NCBI GenBank assembly: GCA_964213345.1 | Contig: CAXOVX010000021.1 | Coordinates: 1-20,597, forward strand | Source: CAXOVX01 sp964213345 | GTDB lineage: Bacteria; Pseudomonadota; Alphaproteobacteria; Rickettsiales; Midichloriaceae | Direction of reading: 5' to 3' | DNA length: 20,597 bases | Shown here: in pieces, positions 10,001 through 16,875 of the stretch | How the letters are laid out: each line of letters opens with the position of its first letter | How positions within the stretch are numbered: position 1 is the first letter of the stretch | Translations under genes and position numbers: made by a program | The notes under the pieces: model-generated | What the model was told of the DNA's origin: nothing | The model's input: the letters and a program-made list of their open reading frames with translations, nothing else | Database searches by the model: none

Positions 10001-11078
10001 CTTTGGCAATAATGCTACCACTGCTAGTTACCTTAATCACGTTGGCTCGTCCTTTGACCAAGCCATCTTTAACCGCAATAAGCCCAGTTAGTGCTAGTGT
10101 GTTGCAATTAAAGTTGACAAACTCTTGGCTTTGAACACTACCATCAATAGCTAGCAAGGACCCACTACTTAAATCAATAGATGTGTAACCAATCAATTTG
10201 CTACGTATGTTCAAATCGTTAGCTGCAACAATCTCTATTAACTTGGCGTTTATCCCTCCATCCAACCAAATATTTAACGCCAATAACTTGAACGCTCCTG
10301 CGGTATCAAATTTGCCACTACCACTATAATCTTGCCCTAATTTGATATCTGTACCATCATTGCTATTTATTTCCCCGCTATTTCGCAATAACTGTCCATC
10401 TATCTTAACCCTATCACCACCAATCAGCTTTTTGTTAATCAATGCTTGACTCGATACAATCTCATTGTAACCAGCTAGTAAATCACCACCATTTTCTATC
10501 GCTGCAAACTCTATGTGCGCTTTGTCCTGAACTTTTATCTGTCCTAAATTTTGAAATTTATTACCAATTAACAATAGACTTTCTGTAATTTCCCATGTAC
10601 CTCCAGCTATCAACTCACCAGCTGTACCACTTAGCGAAGTAGTCGTAAGATGCTTGATGCGTGATAAATCTACCACATCTGTGATAGCAAAATTAAGGGT
10701 TTTTACCTTCAAATCGCCCTTAATGACAGCTGTTGTAGCTTCTAAACTCAAAACAATGGGCGTTATAGAAGAAATTCCAGAAATATCAAGATATTCGCTT
10801 TTGACTTTTACTTGATTTATCTTTGAAAATTCAACCTTATCTAATTTTAGGCTTTTTGCGGCTTCAATCGCAATAAATTCCAGTGTAGACCCTGTAACTT
10901 CAACGGTACTTCCTCTTAGTTCTACGTCATCTCGTAAGTGTAACGTTATCCCAGAAACATTGGGACTAAGATTATCTATAGTGATAGCACTATAACAAAT
11001 ACCACTAAGATCAATATCAATAACACCAAATTCCCCCAACTTTGTGGAGTGATTATAATCTATACAACTTCCCGCCAT
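4068..11078 (-). CDS. CdiA/filamentous hemagglutinin-like giant toxin protein lacking a secretion domain
   Basis: This 2336-residue protein follows the CdiA plan without its N terminus. Residues 1 to about 865 are short beta-strand repeats typical of an FHA-1 beta-helix. Residues 868-1070 carry ten cysteines and many aromatics. About 1075-1330 resembles the conserved FHA/CdiA centre (EYGRLKSLRPGVSLAVSQVDALERPIVW, split as EYGRLKSLRPG and SQVDALERPIVW near 1294). A second beta-helix and FHA-2-like region follows to about 1950, then an Ala-rich pretoxin domain ending KHWFSYDK at 2216. The last 120 residues are an acidic linker and a toxin tip with RGVTRVDLG, HVHF (2293-2296), DGTWKH and LTKEQKIWLQKNGW, resembling Ntox24-type polymorphic toxins. 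The start has AGGTGA about nine bases upstream, and an in-frame TGA lies three codons before it, so no extension is possible. There is no Sec signal and no two-partner-secretion domain. The delivery route is therefore unclear; the gene may be 5'-truncated. Confidence 0.85.
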   Translation of the reverse strand: MAGSCIDYNHSTKLGEFGVIDIDLSGICYSAITIDNLSPNVSGITLHLRDDVELRGSTVEVTGSTLEFIAIEAAKSLKLDKVEFSKINQVKVKSEYLDISGISSITPIVLSLEATTAVIKGDLKVKTLNFAITDVVDLSRIKHLTTTSLSGTAGELIAGGTWEITESLLLIGNKFQNLGQIKVQDKAHIEFAAIENGGDLLAGYNEIVSSQALINKKLIGGDRVKIDGQLLRNSGEINSNDGTDIKLGQDYSGSGKFDTAGAFKLLALNIWLDGGINAKLIEIVAANDLNIRSKLIGYTSIDLSSGSLLAIDGSVQSQEFVNFNCNTLALTGLIAVKDGLVKGRANVIKVTSSGSIIAKELIDLELCENGGAEQSENKGRIEAQEDRFYIHGNCGFVNDGMIIGAKDSKLEVIKFYNKGFMVASQSDVANSLMIQIDEAVADSEVKIDGKISFGKVTIQSSKIFLEKTGEILATGEDVILSGLNSVINLFGRIQAETAVSIDGASVHMYDGSSVLGKNGQVKIIHLASGGTGHIEGKEVILDLLKSLSMPGSMQEAYMLTHNIVSSAKIEMNVDKRLEIGSSISSQSAVDIRSSSAIVVTKGIQLSGTQINLKAPLITLEQDLVATGPVNIEAEVFTNLASFTCTELIKISVTGGFINHKTVSSTGGAIEVSAGSDIFHKQYSSIITGKGLGITLASAGRIVFEGQNKLQGGVIVMLAAALECPGEIQVLCENIKIDIRNNCRLDDIKLKADQSINLKCGTLSRIIGQIDGKVVEIDVANGETYYYVTILAPRGKIALKGNNIFICKALKTAKLEVNAAQFSSSHYISVTNQAIFTISETLTFEPHSYTAVGALLVNKDRQPADRFECRGCTFKITGGSGLSEITANYFVVGPESYSIRSKKQCKEYSFGYDEGCRRNVLFGVTTHWFGDYRYYTASVCEDYEDHVSCGQGHYSVAGDLSLKISGLVLKDSYLSISGTLYMQGTPSLGLYAVETVKILSAVPITRYRSRCEGSSFEWDAVREHGWERIAKDFGWYAWYQCSNNEMRRICSSNGEQGRAVLYAGSIIADDCIRSALFGYTSGSATAVADSSLSLPNALDIVKNQVAFGNTDVIRHVDSLIRPHFEQTDLTFKIEATYPNGKVVTFIIDKQAFSGLDFVNAFINKYDFLPGSIWRYSGPLNRLALPSASGGGYEMHNFIAPKDDVPLDAPIDVRNFLAALGFQFDGVLETYHAAYVQEKLEEAALKFGWVPQLSGYDMIRLFEQLADNAIIEYGRLKSLRPGVSLAVSQVDALERPIVWPVWQPLCLGEFHCLSYEVFLNEAALGDFVVGAVLVSKTDINLHIGSMKLEDGGHIVSRGNVELKVDQRIHIQPQASIISGMGTRIEAPTIIHEGVLAVKNGKLSLKADHDIINIGTIYVENGDVFLDAGHDIVEVAVKNRHYCLSCTRGSIVVVNGNLGYQAGNDLVILGAIKKEVAGQATMEAQGDIVIGAMFDTTVTHSLGHTGGWETSVIQGKIEAHTPQIQADQLVMKSNGWLKAFGAQIFGASGIAIDGNKGVTLESVTEYFTNVATQTKSRVFSDTTVTQEVLIHKTAYAILNPGKGGVTIRSGGECKLEGVKGINNPDIDCREGVTLKEHEIREYRRVQISQSGLLPPSVAIIDLFGSEDPGEYFMGNTRLLGTIKQITEMRGPGDLAGMMSFAMEIPSFKADYNMLTKRFASNPNDPTNVAKAGAIATALLAQYASVTFSFGTRTTTHTSEETYGEATEIGGNVKIRTGGKLYFQGVEASGVRDAYVEAKSAKFEGSKQTMKTTTHTESSSFDVTLNPVSGSVGVGFGESEMTQNRDEIRRGNTPFGGKDAKIHMIINEKLEIEGLQIHGKEVDVSAGETAIRDVLDEVRSEMMADGWGFGITATWNTAAELKRAAVDGEKDVGAITGGKFGVMPYGSFTHTEQVEASGLVKFISGITGESIKITTGKLLYHVGQITGSKELILKAEQIVIADNVREYSINDDFSIGFTGSCSLDGKHFNPRISYRDNDVSFVLSPDVFGGFREITEFAKDFVHKIRDDGKTTTPPSEKNAKPTLEKLVEIEQAIDNAGGAAAAPGNEARKFAVAYLAYSLEQEGMSRQKAVEMATQHVLHATNDPAVIKLQQYLYNNAHNNAEPHLEQTALQAIPAIAACLENPACTATALLLAKIAGNALVGAGVATKELVKHWFSYDKSDKSEGGKSDNAAEKDKIKEDIAGNSGGSTNLDPDDDDEPSVKEGKTVNQMKQEVRRDQAPRGVTRVDLGEGNEKPHVHFNNDEAALNQDGTWKHNSIKLTKEQKIWLQKNGWRLPNDQI
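4432..5752 (-). repeat. Long direct repeat, copy 2 (within the large toxin gene)
   Basis: This is the in-gene copy of the 1321-bp repeat, covering residues of about 1776 to 2216. Upstream in the gene the sequence is unique; downstream it turns into the linker and tip of the HVHF toxin. The copy at 38-1358 would let homologous recombination replace that tip with the one lying left of the window. Confidence 0.9.
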
Positions 11079-11104
11079 CCCTAAAGTTCACCTGAAATTT
11101 ATAT

Positions 11105-11133
11105 TAAAATATAATGAAATTCTAGACTAACAA
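11105..11133 (-). promoter_or_regulatory. Possible promoter of the large toxin gene
   Basis: On the minus strand TTGTTA (11133-11128) is followed after 16 bases by TATTTT, within a very AT-rich stretch about 30 bases before the start codon. The match to a housekeeping promoter is only moderate, and AT-rich intergenic DNA gives such matches by chance. Confidence 0.25.
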
Positions 11134-11334
11134 TTACAAAATGAATGTGCAATAATTCTTTATCGCAATCTTATACAACTACTTTGATTAATGTGATCCA
11201 CCTCCGGAAAATGCGGCGGTAAATATATAAATTCATGTTCTAGATTACTTATAGCAAAATGAAAAAAATTGTAATCATTTGTAATCATAATAACAATACT
11301 GAGATTCTAATCCATAATTACTAAGGTAGCTAAG

Positions 11335-11806
11335 ATGGGAAGGCCATATAGCAAGGATTTTAGAGAGATAGTGCTTAAACAAATTGCAGATGGAGAAGAG
11401 GTATGTATGATGCTAGGCATTAGCAAAACATCGGTATTTCGCTGGGAAAACCTGAAGGAAGAAAATGGCGATGTAAGTCCTAAAAAAAATGGCAACAAGC
11501 CAACTAAAGCAAATCATAAACAGTTGATGCAAATTATTATAGGAAATCCGAATTTGACACAGAAAGGAATAGATGTGATGATCGGAATAACCGCAATTGC
11601 CATACGTCGCACCTTCCAAAGAATTGGGGTTGCTTTCAAAAAAAACACTTTACAAAGAAGTAAAACCCAAGACAAAAGAAGAGTTTTTAGAGAAAATCAT
11701 CACTTACTACTATTTTGCTGCTATTTTGGCATTTGACTATATGACTCTAGTTGCAGGATTGTTCTCAATACCATGTTCATTGCATAGATATGATGCTCAT
11801 GATTGA
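11335..11806 (+). pseudogene. IS630-type transposase remnant
   Basis: The first frame (11335-11736) begins MGRPYSKDFREIVLKQIADG and continues with a helix-turn-helix, LGISKTSVFRW, as in the N-terminal DNA-binding part of IS630-family transposases, and reaches GVAFKKNTLQ. At a run of eight A (11638-11645) the family-like reading moves to another frame, SKKTLYKEVKPKTKEEFLEKI, which ends by about 11703. After that neither frame resembles the DDE catalytic part, and stops follow. The DDE domain is absent and no terminal inverted repeats could be made out, so it is a dead remnant. Frame change at an A run is common in this family, but here the shift is +1 rather than the usual -1. It lies just upstream of, and divergent from, the truncated-looking giant toxin gene. 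Confidence 0.8.
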
Positions 11807-11881
11807 CAAATCTACCGCAGCACATAGATCGCAAATTACGTACTGTATTACATACCACTGTTGAAGTTATTAAACTTAGTA

Positions 11882-12745
11882 TCATACAGGGGGCTCCTTT
11901 TTGGAATGTTCCAGCGTTAATTTTAATAATTTTATCTTGCGAGGATCAGCATCTATTATTGCTATGCTGACACCGCCTGGGTATGAGAATTTTTCTCCTT
12001 TTACTGGGATTCGTTCTAGGTACGAAAGTACAAAACCCCCTATCGTTTCATAGGCTCCCTCTTCTTGTGAGAGTAGCGCATCTATATTTAATACCTCCTC
12101 TACATCTTGTATTGATGTGCGCGCATCAATGATGTATTCCCAATCACTTATTCTTTTGATTAAAGACCCTTCTTGCTTATGCCCATGCTCCCCTTTGATT
12201 TCGCCTACTATTTCTTCGACTAAATGCTCAATAGTGACGATACCTTCGGTGCCACCATATTCATCCAAGATTACTGCCATATGTGTGGCATTATTACGCA
12301 TTTTTGTTAGTAAATCTATGCATTTCATAGATCTTGGAGCATAAATCAATTTACGCGTAAATTTGTTAAGTAAAAAAATTTTGTCTTTCTCGGCAATAAA
12401 TCCTATATAGGGCAGAATATCTTTTACATGTGTGAATCCTATCATTTCATCAAGAGTATTTTTATATATTGGCATACGTGTAAAGGCAGTTTTTATAAAT
12501 TTTTCCTGTAATTGTTGTAGCGGGGTATCATAACGCACCGCAATGATATCTGCCCTAGGTATCATTACTTCACTTACTTTTAAATCGCGAAACTCCTCCA
12601 GTTGCTTAATTAGATGCTGCCCTTCTATAAGGGCTGTATCTTCGAATTGACTTCCATTACATGCTTTGTGATTGCCACTATCTCCCTCCCTTTTTTTATG
12701 AAAAATACTACCTAAAGACTTAAAGAATTTTAATATGAGCCGCAT
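11882..12745 (-). CDS. CorC/TlyC-type CBS-domain protein
   Basis: A 287-residue protein with two CBS repeats, seen as SEVMIPRADIIAV (58-70) with FTRMPIY (88-94), and MAVILDEYGGTEGIVTIEHLVEEIVGEI (in two parts, 156-166 and 167-183), followed by a CorC_HlyC domain with YETIGGFVLSYLERIPVKG (232-250). There is no N-terminal DUF21 membrane domain, as in the short form found in Rickettsiales (TlyC) and in E. coli CorC. CBS pairs bind adenine nucleotides; the family is linked to divalent cation efflux or tolerance, and rickettsial TlyC has been reported as a hemolysin, though that role is disputed. It is third in the minus-strand order trxA, ybeY, corC; ybeY beside corC is widely conserved. No clear ribosome binding site precedes the ATG. 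Confidence 0.88.
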   Translation of the reverse strand: MRLILKFFKSLGSIFHKKREGDSGNHKACNGSQFEDTALIEGQHLIKQLEEFRDLKVSEVMIPRADIIAVRYDTPLQQLQEKFIKTAFTRMPIYKNTLDEMIGFTHVKDILPYIGFIAEKDKIFLLNKFTRKLIYAPRSMKCIDLLTKMRNNATHMAVILDEYGGTEGIVTIEHLVEEIVGEIKGEHGHKQEGSLIKRISDWEYIIDARTSIQDVEEVLNIDALLSQEEGAYETIGGFVLSYLERIPVKGEKFSYPGGVSIAIIDADPRKIKLLKLTLEHSKKEPPV

Positions 12746-12861
12746 ACTACACTAATTAATCATTTATATAACCCTAAGCCATGAGCTTCACATGTCTTTA
12801 TAAAAAATAATACACGTAAGTGGCACATTGGCATAATGAGCCTTATCAAAAAGGCACCAAA

Positions 12862-13737
12862 TCAAATTTTACAGGTTGTGTCCTTAATTATCGCAAATTC
12901 ATGAAATTTATACGGATCAGGATATCCCAACTTACCCAATATTTTCACCTCTAGCTTTTCCATAGTACTGGTTTTTTCTGAGTTGCAGTGATCATACCCA
13001 AACAAATGCAAAATACCATGTACTGCAATATGCGTTAGATGCTCTTTGAAATTTTTTGCAATTTCAATACTTTCATCACGTACCCTATGATAGCTGATTG
13101 CAACATCGCCCATATATTCAACATCCTCCAATGCTGCAGAAAGATGGTCTCTAGTATAAACCTCATTATACTCAGCACTACAATAACTATACCACGATAT
13201 AGGTGGTTCTAAGTTATGAAATAATTGATGGTCGTATATCTCGCCTTCTAACACTGCACTAACATCTACTTTATTAGTCTGTGCTGAAGTGTGGAAAGAC
13301 CTTGTACCCACCTTATTTTCATCGATATTCACTAATGGTGATGCGCTATTTTTTTTCAACAACTGCAATTCCTCACATCTACTTATCATGTTTCTAGCTT
13401 CATCGAAGCTCATATATTGGAACGATAATACATTGGTAGCCCTATTTTGTGCTCTGTAGGTGTAGTTCAACTGTTGTAACTTCTTATCATCTGCCAGCAG
13501 CATGCTTAGCCCTACATTTTGCAACGACTCCCAATATCCAGAATATTTCAGGGTAATTAACGCTACTTTTTCGAGGTACTCTGTAAAATCGAACTCCAAA
13601 TTGTGCCACTCCCGGCACTCCACTATAACTTCTACAAAAGGTCCTACAACTTTCGACCTAGGCTCAGGCTCATCACTACTACGCATAATTCCCAATAGAC
13701 CAACAACCAACGAGATTAGGGCAACCAAACCCATCAC
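12862..13737 (-). CDS. ybeY: Endoribonuclease YbeY with a large internal insertion
   Basis: The zinc-binding signature HGILHLFGYDH (residues 240-250), followed by MEKLEVKILGKLGYPDPY, identifies YbeY, the endoribonuclease that acts in 16S rRNA maturation and ribosome quality control. The N-terminal family parts are also present: LADDKKLQQLNYTYR (81-95) and RATNVLSFQ (99-107). YbeY is usually 150-180 residues. Here about 100 residues (108-207) replace the dozen normally found between NVLSF and the GDVAIS strand (210-215). The annotated start is GTG 13737, with ATG 13734 next to it, giving a hydrophobic N terminus (GLVALISLVVGLLGIM) not normal for YbeY; ATG 13686 (MRSSDEPEP), with GGGA just before it, is an alternative that drops it. 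Upstream is trxA, downstream corC. Confidence 0.88.
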   Translation of the reverse strand: MMGLVALISLVVGLLGIMRSSDEPEPRSKVVGPFVEVIVECREWHNLEFDFTEYLEKVALITLKYSGYWESLQNVGLSMLLADDKKLQQLNYTYRAQNRATNVLSFQYMSFDEARNMISRCEELQLLKKNSASPLVNIDENKVGTRSFHTSAQTNKVDVSAVLEGEIYDHQLFHNLEPPISWYSYCSAEYNEVYTRDHLSAALEDVEYMGDVAISYHRVRDESIEIAKNFKEHLTHIAVHGILHLFGYDHCNSEKTSTMEKLEVKILGKLGYPDPYKFHEFAIIKDTTCKI

Positions 13738-13798
13738 TAAAACAGAACATCCTAACTCACCATCCTGCCACGCATTCTATAATAAGCGTATATAAAAC

Positions 13799-13820
13799 AC
13801 AATTACAAAATTGTAATTGT
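13799..13820 (-). terminator. Possible terminator of trxA
   Basis: A perfect 8-bp inverted repeat, ACAATTAC and GTAATTGT around a six-base loop, lies just after the trxA stop. On the minus strand it is followed by GTTTTATA, a short T run. The stem is AT-rich and so weak; it is plausible but not strong as an intrinsic terminator, and its place between trxA and ybeY would make them separate units. Confidence 0.45.
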
Positions 13821-13835
13821 ACGTAAAATATGCGT

Positions 13836-14165
13836 CTACCCATCCCCAATATGTTTTTCAACCCAGTTTTTCAAGGCGGTATAAGACATGCCGCCAGTAT
13901 TACTGTCCACCCGTTTGCCATCCTTAAATAAGATTAAAGCTGGGATGGCTCTTATGTTCATTTTTATAGAAACTTCCTGGTTACGATCAACATTCACTTT
14001 CATTACTTTTAAGTGAGGCATGGCCTGTGCTAATTGCTCTATTACAGGCAGCAGCTGCATGCAAGGGTTGCACCAAGGAGCCCAAAAATCAACTAACACG
14101 TAATTTTTACTTTGAAGTACTTCAGTATCAAACGCTGAATCTTCTATTTCTACAACTGCTGCCAT
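13836..14165 (-). CDS. trxA: Thioredoxin with WCNPC active site
   Basis: A 109-residue single-domain thioredoxin, the usual length, with no signal peptide, so cytoplasmic. Seen are VDFWAPWCNPC (25-35), the buried-Asp/DFWA strand, the KVNVDRN strand (56-62), the cis-proline in IRAIPALILF (71-80; Pro75) and GGMSYTALKNWVEKHI at the end. It reduces protein disulfides using electrons from thioredoxin reductase, serving for instance ribonucleotide reductase. The active site is WCNPC instead of WCGPC; the residues between the cysteines set redox potential, so its properties may differ. A purine stretch AAGAGA precedes the ATG. It is divergent from the NlpD-like gene. Confidence 0.92.
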   Translation of the reverse strand: MAAVVEIEDSAFDTEVLQSKNYVLVDFWAPWCNPCMQLLPVIEQLAQAMPHLKVMKVNVDRNQEVSIKMNIRAIPALILFKDGKRVDSNTGGMSYTALKNWVEKHIGDG

Positions 14166-14362
14166 ATTTTCTCTTATCTAATTATTACGTTTACAGAGTA
14201 AGTTTTCATAGTATATTACGGATATAGGTAAATACATAATTTAGTCATTGTAAAGTACTAATAAATTTTCATAATGGCTTATTGCGTCAAATTTAATTTA
14301 ATATGAGAGCGTTGGTACCATAATCTAAGGGTATTGACAAGTTTAAACAAAGTATAAATCGT

Positions 14363-15418
14363 ATGCAAAGAAATCGTAAATGTTTCTCGAATATCCTGAG
14401 TACAATTTTCATGGTGGTACTACAGACCTCTGTGCTGGCTTCATGCTCAACTTCAGTACCACCCCAAGTTGAACACAAGGGAAGTTTGTATTATAAGCAT
14501 GGCGACACTATGAAGATCGTAAAAGCACACCCAAATGAAACGTTAAACGACATTGCTGCGAAAAATGATGTGCCAGTTGAAGTTTTGGGTAGCATGAATG
14601 GCGTTAGTTATCCGTATAAAACTGGGCAGGGACGAGATGTATTAGTCCCCGCAAAGCAAGATCAAAGCGCAAAAGAAACGAGAGAAGCGGAAAGGTATGA
14701 TGCTGGCAGTGGTGATGGTGAACAATATGCTAATAGCAAACTTTCTCCAGATGCGAATCAAAAACCATATAGCCAAATGTATGTTGAGGCAATTGAAAGT
14801 GAGCAAATGCCTCCTTTACAAGGAAATAAACTACATAATGTGCAGAGTGAAATAGTCAAAAAAAAGGAGCGTGGTGGTGAATTTTTAAATCAAAATACAG
14901 ATGCTGTCACAACGCTCGATGAGAAAATAGAAGAAAAACTCAAGAATAAGAAATTAGCGGAAGTACAGGGCAGACAAGATTTTGTGGATGCAACTGAAGA
15001 CGCGCCAATCGCTGCCAATTTTAAATATAAAACACCTTTAAATTCACCGCAGTTTATATGGCCTGTGCAGGGAAATGTGATCAAACACTTTAATGAAGGC
15101 AGAGAAGGGTTTAACGAGGGGATCAGCATTTCTGCTTCTCTTAATACTATGGTACATGCTGCAGCCGATGGCAAAGTTTTATATAGCAATAATAATACTG
15201 ATAAATTTGGCAATTTGTTAATTATTCAACATGAAAGTGGCTATATTACCGCGTATGCGCATAATAACCAATTATTAGCCAAAAAGGGACAACAAGTCAA
15301 AAAAGGCGAAGAGATTGCTAAGGTAGGAAAGACTGGGGATGTAGATAGTACACAGCTATATTTTTCTATCAGCAAGAACAAGCGTATTATTGATCCTGAA
15401 AGTAATGTCTTGGGTTAG
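14363..15418 (+). CDS. NlpD-like LysM/LytM lipoprotein, degenerate peptidase
   Basis: A 351-residue envelope protein. A short basic N terminus and hydrophobic stretch lead to the lipobox LASC (Cys28), so it should be a lipoprotein. A LysM-like peptidoglycan-binding segment spans about 51-96 (KIVKAHPNETLNDIAAKNDV, VLVP). A charged, low-complexity linker with a likely coiled coil near 184-202 follows. The C terminus (231-346) is an M23/LytM domain. Its metal ligands are lost: NEGISIS (251-257) stands where active enzymes have HxxxD, AHN replaces HxH, and QLYFSI (331-336) replaces LHFEI. E. coli NlpD and EnvC are likewise inactive and activate amidases at the division site; by analogy this may regulate peptidoglycan splitting. 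No clear ribosome binding site is seen. A 251-bp gap with no recognisable feature separates it from lysC. Confidence 0.85.
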   Translation: MQRNRKCFSNILSTIFMVVLQTSVLASCSTSVPPQVEHKGSLYYKHGDTMKIVKAHPNETLNDIAAKNDVPVEVLGSMNGVSYPYKTGQGRDVLVPAKQDQSAKETREAERYDAGSGDGEQYANSKLSPDANQKPYSQMYVEAIESEQMPPLQGNKLHNVQSEIVKKKERGGEFLNQNTDAVTTLDEKIEEKLKNKKLAEVQGRQDFVDATEDAPIAANFKYKTPLNSPQFIWPVQGNVIKHFNEGREGFNEGISISASLNTMVHAAADGKVLYSNNNTDKFGNLLIIQHESGYITAYAHNNQLLAKKGQQVKKGEEIAKVGKTGDVDSTQLYFSISKNKRIIDPESNVLG

Positions 15419-15669
15419 ATTGTGCCATGATGAATAAACTTTTTTCGAAAAACTCGCTTATGTTGACGAGATGTGGGGAGTATATGGAGCACAGAATCGC
15501 AATTGTGAGATACACACGGGGATTTGAGCATCGAAATAAGGCGCAATAGTTCGTAAAAAGTAGAGTTTTGAAAGGATCCAATGTAGTACCGCAGGGTTTT
15601 GTCGTGCTGCAATTTAGCGGTGATGACAAAGAAAAAGTAGCGTGTTAGTGGAATTCGGTGCTGTAAAAA

Positions 15670-16875
15670 ATGGACATAGTGGTACAAAAATTTGGTGGAA
15701 CCTCCGTAGGAGATATGGCTAAGATAAGGCATGTGGCAGAAATTGTAGCTAGTGAGTATGCTCATAATCCTGTTGTTGTGGTTGTATCGGCAATGGCTGG
15801 TGAGACGAACAGACTTGTGAATTATACTGGGTCATTTACAATTTTACGCAGTAATACGGCAGCGCTTCAAGAATATGATGCTATCGTTGCTGCTGGAGAG
15901 CAAGTAGCTGTAGGTTTGTTGTGCTTGGCTTTAATGCAAATTGGATTAAAAGCTCGATCTTACTTAGGGTGGCAATTACCCCTCTTAACGAACAGTGAGT
16001 ATTCTAGGGGGCGTATTGTTGATGTTAATGTGGAGCCCTTGGTAAAATCGCTAGAAAATGGAGTGATCCCAATTGTTGCCGGATTCCAGGGAGTGTATAA
16101 TGAGCGTATTATAACACTGGGGCGAGGTGGATCTGATACGACAGCAACTGCAATAGCTGCAAAAATAGATGCAAAACGTTGCGATATTTATACAGATGTG
16201 GATGGAGTCTTTACTGCTGACCCAAAAATTGTAACAAAAGCACAGCAATTACGTGAAGTAAGCTATGAGGATATGTTGGAAATGTCTGCTTTAGGTGCGA
16301 AAGTGCTACATCCTAGAGCAGCGGTGATGGCCATGAAATATCATCTAAATGTACGTATATTGTCAACTTTTAATAATAAATGTGGTGGAACTATTTTGAG
16401 AGCTCAGAAAATGGAAGAAGAGTTTGTAACAGCTATAACAAGTAGTAGTGGTATTGCAAGCATTACCTTGTGTAATTTAAATCAGCAACCTGAAGTAGTC
16501 GCACTGGTCATTGATTCCCTTGCCAGTTACAACATTGCAGTTGATATGATAATACATCATCCTATCACTAACAACTTTGTGTTTACCGTAAGCAAGGAAT
16601 ATGTGGTAAGTGCGGAAAATGCCTTAAAAAAGCTAAAAAATAAATATTACGGTGAAATAATAGTAGATGGCGATATAGCTAAGGTATCCATTATAGGGAT
16701 AGGCATGAAAAGTAACCTGCATGTGGTGCAAAAAGTCTTCCGAATTTTAAATGAGCACCATATAAGCACTATGATGTTTAATGCGTTTGAAACTAGGATT
16801 AGCTTATTTGTGAAAACCGAACACAGCGAATCGGCTGTATGCGCGCTACATTCAGGATTTAACCTAGGCCTATAA
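15670..16875 (+). CDS. lysC: Aspartate kinase
   Basis: A 401-residue monofunctional aspartokinase, the usual length, which phosphorylates aspartate in the first step towards diaminopimelate, lysine, threonine and methionine. Visible are KFGGTSVGD (7-15), the GEQVAVGLL segment (76-84), GRGGSDTTATAIA (151-163), YTDVDGVFTADPKIV (174-188) and EMSALGAKVLHPRA (204-217). Two ACT domains follow from about 262; the first is poor in the usual PG-containing effector loop (LNQQPEVVALV), so feedback control by lysine may be altered. Together with dapB at 18227 it supplies the peptidoglycan branch. Its last six bases overlap the convergent psd gene. Confidence 0.93.
   Translation: MDIVVQKFGGTSVGDMAKIRHVAEIVASEYAHNPVVVVVSAMAGETNRLVNYTGSFTILRSNTAALQEYDAIVAAGEQVAVGLLCLALMQIGLKARSYLGWQLPLLTNSEYSRGRIVDVNVEPLVKSLENGVIPIVAGFQGVYNERIITLGRGGSDTTATAIAAKIDAKRCDIYTDVDGVFTADPKIVTKAQQLREVSYEDMLEMSALGAKVLHPRAAVMAMKYHLNVRILSTFNNKCGGTILRAQKMEEEFVTAITSSSGIASITLCNLNQQPEVVALVIDSLASYNIAVDMIIHHPITNNFVFTVSKEYVVSAENALKKLKNKYYGEIIVDGDIAKVSIIGIGMKSNLHVVQKVFRILNEHHISTMMFNAFETRISLFVKTEHSESAVCALHSGFNLGL

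Noticed and set aside
12840..12855. GCCTT/AAGGC hairpin after ybeY as a terminator
   Set aside because: The stem is only five base pairs and no T run follows on the minus strand.
14334..14358. TTGACA and TATAAA before the NlpD-like gene as a promoter
   Set aside because: The two boxes are only 13 bases apart, too close for a standard promoter, and the second lies directly before the start codon.
15387..15765. Minus-strand open frames over the gap before lysC
   Set aside because: They overlap the NlpD-like and lysC genes, lack ribosome binding sites and resemble no protein; the 251-bp gap is best left as intergenic.
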